Source of the DNA: Psychromonas ingrahamii 37
GTDB lineage: Bacteria > Pseudomonadota > Gammaproteobacteria > Enterobacterales > Psychromonadaceae
Reading direction: 5' to 3'
Assembly: GCF_000015285.1 (NCBI RefSeq)
Contig: NC_008709.1
Location: forward strand, 2,914,001 to 2,978,000
DNA: 64,000 bases
Shown: positions 10,301 through 20,624 of the stretch, piece after piece
Layout: each line of letters begins with the position of its first letter
Numbering within the stretch: position 1 is the first letter of the stretch
Translations under genes and position numbers: made by a program
The notes under the pieces: model-generated
What the model was told of the DNA's origin: nothing
What the model saw: the letters and a program-made list of their open reading frames with translations, nothing else
Database searches by the model: none

Positions 10301-11853
10301 TTAATGCCACTGCCAATAACAAAACCTACGATGGCAATACGGTTGCTGCACTGACCAATATTACCTTTAACGGCCTGATCGGCAGCGAGGCGCTTGATTT
10401 AAGCGGCCAGTTCGACGACCAGAACGCGGCTGCTAATAAAGGCGTCACCGTGGCAGGCGTTGATACCACAACCGGCCTGGCAAGCAATTACAATATTACT
10501 AATCCGACCGGCCTGGTAGCGGACATTACCGCCAAAGACGTCACGGTGAATGCCACCGCCAATAACAAAACCTACGATGGTGATGCGGTTGCTGCACTGA
10601 CCAATATTACCTTTAACGGCCTAATTGGCAGCGAGGCGCTTGATCTAAGCGGCCAGTTCAGCGACCAGAACGCGGCTGCTAATAAAGGCGTCACCGTGGC
10701 AGGCGTTGATACCACCACTGGCCTGGCAAGCAATTACAATATTACTAATCCGACCGGCCTGGTAGCTGACATTACCGCCAAAGACGTCACGGTGAATGCC
10801 AACGCCAATAACAAAACCTACGATGGCAATACGGCTGCTGCCCTGACCAATATTACCTTTAATGGCCTAATTGGCAGCGAGGCGCTTGATCTAAGCGGCC
10901 AGTTCAGCGACCAGAACGCGGCTGCTAATAAAGGCGTCACCGTGGCAGGCATTGATACCACCACCGGCCTGGCAAGTAATTATAATATTACCAATCCGAC
11001 CGGCCTGGTCGCTGACATTACCGCCAAAGACGTAACGGTTAATGCCAACGCCAATAACAAAACCTACGATGGAAATACAGTTGCCGCGCTGACGGATATC
11101 ACCTTTAGCGGCCTGATCGGCACCGAGGCGCTTGATTTAAGCGGCCAATTTAGCGACCAGAATGCGGCTACTAATAAAGGTGTTACCGTAGCAGGCGTTG
11201 ATACCACAACCGGCCTGGCCAGCAATTACAATATTACCAATCCAACCGGCCTGACAGCCGACATTACCGCCAAAGACGTCACGGTGAATGCTACCGCCAA
11301 TAACAAAACCTACGATGGCGATGATGTTGCTGCACTGACCAATATTACCTTTAATGGCCTAATTGGCAGCGAGGCGCTTGATTTAAGCGGCCAGTTCAGC
11401 GACCAGAACGCAGAGAATGGCAAAACAGTTACCGTGACGGGTGTTGATACCATCACCGGCCTGGCAAGCAATTACAATATTACTAATCCGACCGACTTTA
11501 CGGCGGATATCACCGCGCTACCTGTGGCTCAATCGCCAGTAGAGCCCGCTGCTGCAGGATCGGCTAATTACTTGTCCAGTGTGAGTACCAAACCGCCCAT
11601 GTTGAGCCTGTCACTACCGATCGTAGTAACGAATACTGTCAGTGCTGAACCGACCCCTACTACAGGTAATGAGAGCGGTAGCAATGCGAACGACGGAAAT
11701 ACAAGCGGCGGAAATGCCGCTGAAGACTCACTAAGTGGTGTCGCTTCGGCAGATAAAATGGAGACTACGGCGATGTTTGGCCTGAACGCTAACTTAGATA
11801 TACAGGATGGTGGCATCATGCTACAAGATAATAATATAGAGAGTGCACAATGA
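1..11853 (+). CDS. Giant repeat adhesin, GLUG/MBG/YDG type, probable TPS exoprotein (5' end outside window)
   Basis: The frame is open from base 1, so the GTG at 127 is not a real start; at least 3,950 residues are present. A probable surface or secreted adhesin exported by the two-partner (type Vb) route. Order seen: GLUG motifs (recurring GGLVGS, roughly bases 1-1380), two degenerate YDG modules (about 1430-1914), 11 MBG units of 83 residues (RTYGAVNPAL core), a single YDG module, two 86-residue YDG modules, 10 YDG units of 88 residues (KIYDGNGTA core), 14 YDG units of 82 residues (KTYDG core), then a Pro/Gly/Asn/Ser-rich tail of about 110 residues. Its stop overlaps the transporter start by 4 bases. 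Base composition is visibly GC-richer than the rest of the window, from Gly/Ala/Thr content and perhaps transfer. The secretion (TPS) domain would lie upstream, unseen. The adhesin role is inferred from domains; ligand unknown. Confidence 0.9.
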   Translation, partial: ATISNLGLIGSQVTGGAGTGALAGSVASTTISTISNVYSTQNVNTAAAAADTGGLVGSVAGAGAINISNSYTTGDVTGKAGTGGLVGSIAGTNASIISNSYATGKVDGDAGTGGLVGSIAGIGGCEISNSYATGTTVKGNAGTGGLVGSIAGAASGNASNISFSYATGNVAGDAASGGLVGSIAGDDTGAPSNISDSYATGNVNATPAAGGSGAGGLVGSLAVNSGNISNSYATGDVTNTGSATGGLVGSTSASGTIANSCASGDVLGDGAAAGGLVGSSAGSEAIINTYATGNVESVGAGTGGLIGSNTSGIIMASFASGKVNGGGAGTGGLAGSNTSGAISQSFSVSNVTGAARSIAEHVTADNNSTPLIYNATATNGASVGGLVGSNAGLLANTYAAGDVIGYAAGIGGLVGDNQTGGTIAATSYSSGTVTDKDGIVTNAARATIEEGGTIDTSGDIWKTVTGGNPVLANIDKTLTLSTTSFTKTYDGSAYSGTTALSSSCCVDIMTASFPTTDVNAGDYTITPLLTLTNTALSSYFTVADVALTITQAPLALSTNNITKTYDGLKTASSTAIISSGTLFADDALTGGTFAFTDKNAGSGNKTVSTSGVTVGDGTHNDNYNVSYIKNTTSTIDKAALTVTADNQSRTYGAVNPALTSSLTGFVNGETDSVLTGAGSATTSADATTGAGTATITAGVGSLASSNYDFSSVNGILTIDKAALTVTADNQSRTYGAVNPALTSSLTGFVNGETDSVLTGAGSATTTADATTGAGTATITAGVGSLASSNYDFSSVDGILTIDKAALTVTADNQSRTYGAVNPALTSSLTGFVNGETDSVLTGAGSATTTADATTGAGTATITAGVGSLASSNYDFSSVNGILTIDKAALTVTADNQSRTYGAVNPALTSSLTGFVNGETDSVLTGAGSATTTADATTGAGTATITAGVGSLASSNYDFSSVNGILTIDKAALTVTADNQSRTYGAVNPALTSSLTGFVNGETDSVLTGAGSATTTADATTGAGTATITAGVGSLASSNYDFSSVNGILTIDKAALTVTADNQSRTYGAVNPALTSSLTGFVNGETDSVLTGAGSATTTADATTGAGTATITAGVGSLASSNYDFSSVNGILTIDKAALTVTADNQSRTYGAVNPALTSSLTGFVNGETDSVLTGAGSATTTADATTGAGTATITAGVGSLASSNYDFSSVDGILTIDKAALTVTADNQSRTYGAVNPALTSSLTGFVNGETDSVLTGAGSATTTADATTGAGTATITAGVGSLASSNYDFSSVNGILTIDKAALTVTADNQSRTYGAVNPALTSSLTGFVNGETDSVLTGAGSATTTADATTGAGTATITAGVGSLASSNYDFSSVDGILTIDKAALTVTADNQSRTYGAVNPALTSSLTGFVNGETDSVLTGAGSATTTADATTGAGTATITAGVGSLASSNYDFSSVDGILTIDKAALTVTADNQSRTYGAVNPALTSSLTGFVNGETDSVLTGAGSATTTTADATTGAGTATITAGVGSLASSNYDFSSVDGILTIDKADLTLNGTRIYDGTNGVTGSVLTATGVNGETFAVNGTGATGNLASKDVQSATGLVNLDGLDLGNGVDGGLSTNYNALSIADSAVSITQADLTLGANNISKTYDGSLTASGTAAVTSGTLFTGDTLTGGTFAFTDKNVGSGDKTVTVSGVTVSDGTNAGNYNLSYADNVTSTINQAALTLGANNISKTYDGSLTASGTAAVTSGTLFTGDTLTGGTFAFTDKNVGSGNKTVTTSGVTVSDGTNASNYSVSYADNTASTITAKALTATVAAPNKIYDGNSTAAPTLSITTGLVGAETLGVNGTASFNSKNVANANLVTVDTTTLTNGSNGGLAGNYSLASGQTVAASITAKALTATVAAPNKIYNGNGTAAPTLSITAGLVGAETLGVNGTASFNSNNVADANLVTIDTTTLTNGSNGGLAGNYSLVGGQTVAASITAKVLTATVAAPSKIYDGNGTAAPTLSITAGLVGAETLGVNGTASFNSNNVADANLVTVDTTALTNGSNGGLAGNYSLVSGQTVAASITAKALTATVAAPSKIYDGNGTAAPTLSITAGLVGAETLGVNGTASFNSNNVADANLVTVDTTTLTNGDNGGLAGNYSLVGGQTVAASITAKALTATVAAPSKIYDGNGTATPTLSITAGLVGAETLGVNGTASFNSNNVADANLVTVDTTALTNGSNGGLAGNYSLVSGQTVAASITAKALTATVAAPSKIYDGNGTAAPTLSITAGLVGAETLGVNGTASFNSNNVADANLVTIDTTTLTDGSNGGLAGNYSLVSGQTVAASITAKALTATVAAPSKIYDGNGTAAPTLSITAGLVGAETLGVNGTASFNSNNVADANLVTVDTTTLTNGDNGGLAGNYSLVGGQTVAASITAKALTATVAAPSKIYDGNGTAAPTLSITAGLVGAETLGVNGTASFNSKNVADANLVTVDTTTLTNGDNGGLAGNYSLVGGQTVAASITAKALTATVATPSKIYDGNGTATPTLSITAGLVGAETLGVNGTASFNSKKVADANLITVDTTALTNGSNGGLAGNYSLVSGQTVAASITAKALTATVAAPSKIYDGNGTAAPTLSITAGLVGAETLGVNGTASFNSNNVADANLVTIDTTTLTNGSNGGLAGNYSLASGQAVAANITAKDVTVNATANNKTYDGNTTAALTDITFNGLIGTEALDLSGQFSDQNAAANKGVTVAGVDTTTGLASNYNITNPTGLTADITAKDVTVNATANNKTYDGDNVAALTNITFNGLIGSEALDLSGQFSDQNAAANKGVTVTGVDTTTGLASNYNITNPTGLVADITAKDLTVNATANNKTYDGNTVAALTDITFSGLIGTEALDLSGQFSDQNAAANKGVTVAGVDTTNGLASNYNITSPTGLTADITAKDVTVNATANNKTYDGDAVAALTNITFNGLIGSEALDLSGQFSDQNAATNKGVTVAGVDTTTGLASNYNITNPTGLTADITAKDVTVNATANNKTYDGDNVAALTNITFNGLIGSEALDLSGQFSDQNAAANKGVTVAGFDTTTGLASNYNITNPTGLTADITAKDVTVNATANNKTYDGNTTAALTDITFNGLIGSEALDLSGQFSGQNVAANKGVTVAGVDTTTGLASNYNITNPTSLVADITAKDVTVNATANNKIYDGDNVAALSNITFNGLIGSEALDLSGQFSDQNAAANKGVTVAGVDTTTGLASNYNITNPTGLVADITAKDVTVNATANNKTYDGDAVAALTNITFNGLIGSEALDLSGQFSDQNAATNKGVTVAGVDTTTGLASNYNITNPSGLVADITAKDVTVNATANNKTYDGNTVAALTNITFNGLIGSEALDLSGQFSDQNAATNKVVTVTGVDTTTGLASNYNITNPTGLTADITTKDVTVNATANNKTYDGNTVAALTNITFNGLIGSEALDLSGQFDDQNAAANKGVTVAGVDTTTGLASNYNITNPTGLVADITAKDVTVNATANNKTYDGDAVAALTNITFNGLIGSEALDLSGQFSDQNAAANKGVTVAGVDTTTGLASNYNITNPTGLVADITAKDVTVNANANNKTYDGNTAAALTNITFNGLIGSEALDLSGQFSDQNAAANKGVTVAGIDTTTGLASNYNITNPTGLVADITAKDVTVNANANNKTYDGNTVAALTDITFSGLIGTEALDLSGQFSDQNAATNKGVTVAGVDTTTGLASNYNITNPTGLTADITAKDVTVNATANNKTYDGDDVAALTNITFNGLIGSEALDLSGQFSDQNAENGKTVTVTGVDTITGLASNYNITNPTDFTADITALPVAQSPVEPAAAGSANYLSSVSTKPPMLSLSLPIVVTNTVSAEPTPTTGNESGSNANDGNTSGGNAAEDSLSGVASADKMETTAMFGLNANLDIQDGGIMLQDNNIESAQ
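1915..4656 (+). repeat. MBG (YGX-type) array, 11 units of 249 bp
   Basis: Eleven head-to-tail units of 249 bp start at 1915, 2164, 2413 and so on to 4405. The last is 252 bp because it carries one extra Thr codon. Units are nearly identical at DNA level. They differ mainly in a few synonymous third positions (gtc/gtt-acg/aca, cgt/cgc, aat/aac) and one Asn/Asp choice near the unit end. Such identity implies recent duplication or gene conversion. Confidence 0.95.
4921..5436 (+). repeat. Two YDG modules of 258 bp
   Basis: Two direct copies of 86 codons (4921 and 5179) with a SKTYDGSLTASGT core and a TGGTFAFTDKN segment. A diverged relative lies at about 1660-1914, upstream of the MBG array, so this module type flanks that array on both sides. 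Confidence 0.85.
5434..8073 (+). repeat. YDG array, 10 units of 264 bp
   Basis: Ten units of 88 codons start every 264 bp from 5434. The core is KIYDGNGTAAPTLS with GLAGNYSL near the end. Variation is mosaic: AAPNK or AAPSK, NN or KN, and GSN or GDN recur in different combinations along the array, as expected from unequal exchange between units. Confidence 0.95.
8074..11517 (+). repeat. YDG array, 14 units of 246 bp
   Basis: Fourteen units of 82 codons start every 246 bp from 8074. The core is NNKTYDG, then LIGSEALDLSGQF and GLASNYNITNP. Units vary at a few fixed positions (NTT/NTV/DNV/DAV after KTYDG, and the start of the NITNPT segment). The last unit has a diverged QNAENGKTVTV stretch before the array ends. 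Confidence 0.95.
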
Positions 11854-13559
11854 AAAAAAAATATTATATAAAAAACAAATTGTTATATGTTCTCGCGGTG
11901 CAGTTGGTTGCATCCCCCGCGCTCGCGCAAAACCAAATAATTCCCGGGGCGGGCACGATACTACAACAAATTAAGCCGCTCCAATCCCCTGCTCCTACTC
12001 CTACTCCTGCACGAATAGGGCCATTGCAGGAGATAGATCAAATTCCTGATAAGCCCACACCATCGGGCGCACCATTTTCTATTACAAAGTTGCTTATTAC
12101 AGGTAATACCTTGTTCGATACAGAAACCTTGCATGCATTGGTGGTACAAGCCGAGGGGCAAAGCATGCCACTGAACCGGCTGGAAGCTTTGATCGCTGCA
12201 ATCCCTGCTTATTACAGTGGCAAGAACTATCCGCTGGTACGTGTTGTCATTCCAGCGCAAGTGGTCCGGGATGGTATCGTCAGGGTCGAAGTTATCGAAG
12301 GACGCTATGGGGATATTAGTCTGAATGATTCCAGTCAGGTGCAGAGTCAATTGCTGCAATCTGCACTTGCTCCGCTTGAGACTGGGCAACTGATCAATCA
12401 AACCCCACTTAACCGTACATTGTTGCTTCTGTCCGATGTGCCAGGAGTTAAGGTGAAAGGCCTATTGAAACCGGGCAAGAGCAAAGGGACTACTGATTTA
12501 ATTGTCACTACTGTCCAATCTGGTCCGTCGGTGACAGGCAATATCACCCTCGATAATAATGGCAGTAGCTATACAGGTAATACACGTATAGCAGGCTCTG
12601 TGTTCTTCGTCAATCAACTACATCATGGCGATGTACTCAGTATTAGCATTCTCAGCGCTGGCGCTAATATGAACTATGGACGTCTCTCCTACGATACGCT
12701 AATCGATGGAAATGGTACTCACTTGGGAGGAGAGGTGTCAGCATTGAGCTATAAACTCGGCGAGCCACTGGAGGCTCTAAAAGCATATGGTAGCGCGCGG
12801 ACGGCAAGCATTTGGGCACAGAAACCACTTTTTCGCAGCCGTGATACCAACGTCTATGGGAAGTTCCAGCTTAAGCACTTACAACTGCGCGACCGAGTGG
12901 ACGCCATTGACAACCGTACCGACCGTCATCTGAATAACTTAACAGCAAGCTTGGACGGCAATATACGCGACAATTTTTTGGTCGGCGCGATCACGGTCTG
13001 GAAGCTGGAGGCGAACATTGGCTGGCTTGGTTTCGATGATCCAGTTGCCCAATCAAACGATGCACAAACGGCAAAAACCGATGGCCGCTATGAGAAATGG
13101 ATCGCCAGCATCGGAAGGTTGCAGGGACTGACTACCAAAGACATGCTGTATTTCAATGTAGCTGGTCAATGGGCCGGCGATAATCTAGATTCATCGCAAA
13201 AATTCAGCGCCGGTGGGGCTTACACGGTTCGTGGTTATGAGACTGGTGCAATCTCAGGCGATAGCGGCTACACCGGAACAATCGAATGGCGGCACGAGCT
13301 GTTTTCAAATGAGAATCAACGATGGCAGGGAATCGCTTTCATCGATACCGCCTATCTTAAAATCAACAAAGATCTCTGGCCGGAAGCGAGCGCAGACAAC
13401 ACGGCTACACTTAGCGGAACTGGTGTGGGCGTCAATTGGACGGGGCCTCAGGACTGGAGTGCCCAGCTGCATGTCGCCACCCCTATTGGCACGCGCCCTG
13501 CGTTGCTGGAGGATACTGCAAACTACCGCGCATGGGCCGAAATCGCCCGCAGATTCTGA
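11850..13559 (+). CDS. Two-partner secretion outer-membrane transporter, ShlB/FhaC/HecB family
   Basis: Exports the giant adhesin encoded just upstream across the outer membrane. The 569-residue length is normal for TpsB proteins. A signal peptide is clear (MKKK start, hydrophobic core, SPALAQ cleavage region). A Pro-rich linker (about 40-70) is followed by a POTRA domain (about 75-150, FSITKLLITGNTLFD then VRVEVIEGRYGD). The ShlB-type beta-barrel then runs to a C-terminal Phe (EIARRF), the usual outer-membrane insertion signature. A VRGYE motif near residue 455 matches the conserved VRG(Y/F) loop of Omp85/TpsB pores. The ATG overlaps the adhesin stop (ATGA), so translation is probably coupled. 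Placing TpsA before TpsB in one transcript is a known arrangement. Confidence 0.93.
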   Translation: MKKKYYIKNKLLYVLAVQLVASPALAQNQIIPGAGTILQQIKPLQSPAPTPTPARIGPLQEIDQIPDKPTPSGAPFSITKLLITGNTLFDTETLHALVVQAEGQSMPLNRLEALIAAIPAYYSGKNYPLVRVVIPAQVVRDGIVRVEVIEGRYGDISLNDSSQVQSQLLQSALAPLETGQLINQTPLNRTLLLLSDVPGVKVKGLLKPGKSKGTTDLIVTTVQSGPSVTGNITLDNNGSSYTGNTRIAGSVFFVNQLHHGDVLSISILSAGANMNYGRLSYDTLIDGNGTHLGGEVSALSYKLGEPLEALKAYGSARTASIWAQKPLFRSRDTNVYGKFQLKHLQLRDRVDAIDNRTDRHLNNLTASLDGNIRDNFLVGAITVWKLEANIGWLGFDDPVAQSNDAQTAKTDGRYEKWIASIGRLQGLTTKDMLYFNVAGQWAGDNLDSSQKFSAGGAYTVRGYETGAISGDSGYTGTIEWRHELFSNENQRWQGIAFIDTAYLKINKDLWPEASADNTATLSGTGVGVNWTGPQDWSAQLHVATPIGTRPALLEDTANYRAWAEIARRF

Positions 13560-13625
13560 CCATCTGAAACATAATATCAGAGAATATCAGCGTCAAGCTG
13601 CTTACACCACTACAAAAGCTAAAAC

Positions 13626-13653
13626 CTGAAGCCGGCTAATAGCCGCGCTTCAG
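13626..13653 (+). terminator. Hairpin after the TPS operon
   Basis: Arms CTGAAGC and GCTTCAG enclose an inner CGGCT/AGCCG stem, 66 bp after the transporter stop. No T-run follows, so it may be a weak terminator or an mRNA-stabilising stem. Confidence 0.45.
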
Positions 13654-13904
13654 TCTCGACAGAGGGACCGGCATCAGATCTAAGAACCAATAATAAGATT
13701 GCTATTTTAGCCTCATTAAATAAGTGATCAGATTTGCCCACTCCCTTTGGCAGAGTGTTTTTACCTCTTCGAGCTAATACCTAACATTATTCCATCCTCG
13801 ACTAACCTGATTAATTATATGTACATCATCTTTAAATACAAAATTGGCTGAATTATCGTATTTAATTGCCTGACTTGTGCAATACATTGGCGATGGAACA
13901 GCCC

Positions 13905-13955
13905 GTAGGGTGCGCTCGGCGCACCAATTTCTGCCTCTTGCGGTACGCACCCTAC
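13905..13955. mobile_element. Short MITE-like element with GTAGGGTGCG inverted ends
   Basis: 51 bp bounded by perfect 10-bp inverted repeats GTAGGGTGCG and CGCACCCTAC, with an internal GGTGCGC-type palindrome. A second copy lies at about 46792-46852 in the opposite orientation and shares the ends and the GCGCACCAATT core. It is non-coding and too short to be autonomous. The rest of the 13.56-14.19 kb spacer shows no gene. Confidence 0.6.
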
Positions 13956-14198
13956 CGATAACATAGACCAATTCCATTAATTAATTTGTTATGTTGATTC
14001 AATCTATTGAACAGAGTGTTTATACCAACCTATTAATAAAATGATCAGATTTACCATTCAAATTCATCTTAGCGGCTTGTGAGCGTAAATTTTGCCTTTG
14101 AAGCAAGTGACCATAAACTTACTTAATGCTTTTCGTATTAGTTGCTGCTGTCTACCTTTCCCCATGTTCGAGTAGTCATCGCATCAAGCGCTTAAACG

Positions 14199-14237
14199 AA
14201 AAAATCCCCACCCTTCTTTCGAAGGATGGGGATTTAT
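14199..14237 (-). terminator. Rho-independent terminator of the rRNA operon
   Basis: On the minus strand a GC-containing stem (ATCCCCATCCTTC / GAAGGGTGGGGAT type) is followed directly by a T-run, 12 bases after the 5S gene. Position and form fit an rrn terminator. Confidence 0.85.
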
Positions 14238-14249
14238 CGTTTATTAGGC

Positions 14250-14366
14250 GCTTGGCGATGACCTACTCTCACATGGGGAGACCCCACACTACCATCGGCG
14301 CAATTGCGTTTCACTGCTGAGTTCGGAATGGGATCAGGTGGTACCACAATGCTATGGTCGCCAAAC
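14250..14366 (-). rRNA. rrf: 5S ribosomal RNA
   Basis: Recognised from the conserved minus-strand sequence: GGCGACCATAGC at the 5' side, CCCATTCCGAACTC in the middle and GAGAGTAGGTCATCGCC near the 3' end. Length is about 117 nt. The ends pair (GTTTGGCG with CGCCAAGC, one G-U), forming helix I. It is the last gene of the operon; the 305-bp spacer to the 23S gene holds no tRNA. Confidence 0.95.
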
Positions 14367-14660
14367 AAAAACTTTTTAAAGCTTGAGCTTTTTTTTAGCT
14401 TTAAATTGTTTTGGCCGGTAGGAGATTAACGTTTTTTTGTTAATCTTCCGTAAGGCAACAATCTAAAGTCTTTTTAAAATTTAATTAGAAAAGCTGTTTA
14501 TTGTTCTGTGTTTTGATACAAGCAATAATCTTTGTAAAATATGTTTCGCAAGCATATTTTTATTTTTCTTGGTCACTGTTGTTTCAACTCTTAGCTTAAT
14601 CAAAGGGAATGTTAATAACATTCACTGACCAACTATGCGTCTACTGCAACTCAACACGTC

Positions 14661-17576
<2,916 letters not shown>

Positions 17577-17929
17577 AAGGTGTCACTTTAATCGTTTTTA
17601 TGAATGTTAATAACATTCAAAAAACGCATAAGATAACAAAATCTAGATTTTGTATTTATTTGAGTTTCCAAGACGCTTGCGATTTCTCATATTTTACAAT
17701 ACAAAAAACAACATTCGTTTTTCGTGCACCTAAGAATCATTGAATTAACAATGATTCAATAGATACGTACGTTATCCAAAGTATCAGTTTGAACAACATT
17801 TATTTTTGCTTGATTACAATTATTAAAATAAATCTTAATAATTGAGAACAATTTCGTTTAATTTATCACACCAATCAACACCTGAGTGCCATTGTTTTTG
17901 TGTGATAAAAAGAACTTTTATCAGCTTTC

Positions 17930-17946
17930 CTAATTGTTAAAGAGCA
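17930..17946 (-). promoter_or_regulatory. boxA antitermination site in the spacer
   Basis: The minus strand reads TGCTCTTTAACAATTAG, matching the boxA consensus TGCTCTTTAACAA that recruits NusB-S10 in rrn antitermination. It lies upstream of 23S. Confidence 0.85.
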
Positions 17947-18023
17947 GTGTTAAAAAAACACTTATTAATTATTCTTTATAAAGAACAGTTAATAAGTGTA
18001 TTTGCTATTACGCTTTATCATTC

Positions 18024-19999
<1,976 letters not shown>

Positions 20000-20014
20000 A
20001 ATTGTTAAAGAGCG
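20000..20014 (-). promoter_or_regulatory. boxA antitermination site in the rrn leader
   Basis: The minus strand reads GCTCTTTAACAATTT, followed by the AATCTGTGTG motif. It lies between the proximal promoter and 16S and matches the E. coli rrn leader arrangement closely. Confidence 0.9.
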
Positions 20015-20034
20015 TGCCTTTCGGCGAGGTGCGT

Positions 20035-20062
20035 ATATTACGCTACCTGCAAACGATGTCAA
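20035..20062 (-). promoter_or_regulatory. rrn proximal promoter (P2-like)
   Basis: On the minus strand, TTGACA (20062-20057), a 16-base spacer and TAATAT (20040-20035), followed by a GC-rich ACGCACCTCGCC discriminator. It sits about 20 bases before the leader boxA. Confidence 0.85.
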
Positions 20063-20214
20063 TATTTATTTTTTAATGTTTTATCAGGATTATTAATCTT
20101 GCTAAAACATAAAATTATAATGTTTTTAATCAACGTGATACGTTATTAAAAACTTAACTTTTTCGTTCTAAGTAACCGGACTGACTTGCGTCTTTCCCGT
20201 TTCCGTGGAGGCGC

Positions 20215-20242
20215 ATTATAGAGATTTTGTGAACCTTGGCAA
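20215..20242 (-). promoter_or_regulatory. rrn distal promoter (P1-like)
   Basis: On the minus strand, TTGCCA (20242-20237), a 16-base spacer and a perfect TATAAT (20220-20215), then discriminator GCGCCTCC, as in E. coli rrn P1 promoters under stringent (ppGpp/DksA) control. AT-rich sequence upstream could act as an UP element. Confidence 0.88.
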
Positions 20243-20385
20243 GGGTTTATTTGCATTAAAAAATCAACCGCTTAAATAACAAACAAAATAGGATTTTATC
20301 GTACGTAAAAGGTACAAATTAATCTAAATCGGTTGATTAAATATAAGGTTGTGCATTCATCCACTCAATTCTCCTCTATAAAGGC

Positions 20386-20525
20386 TGCTAATAAATACCC
20401 CTCAACTAAGTGCATCACAAAAAATGCTATTAATGAATAACCGTCAGCTAAGTTCACTGCTATACATGCTATAAATAGATAACCATCAACTAAAGATGCT
20501 ATTGATAGATGACTGATAGTTACCT
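20386..20525. repeat. Degenerate short direct repeats between rrn and ggt
   Basis: Three or four imperfect copies of an ATGCTATnnAT(A/G)GATAACC(A/G)TCAnCTAA-like unit start near 20386, 20424, 20466 and 20496. Spacing is uneven. No gene is visible in 20.25-20.62 kb. Confidence 0.45.
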
Positions 20526-20624
20526 ATCTGCATTCCATTACAAAAATATGGTCTCTAATTTCGAGATAGATATCGATTACCGGATAAATTAATTGGCTAG
20601 TTTAATGATAAAATAAGGATATTA

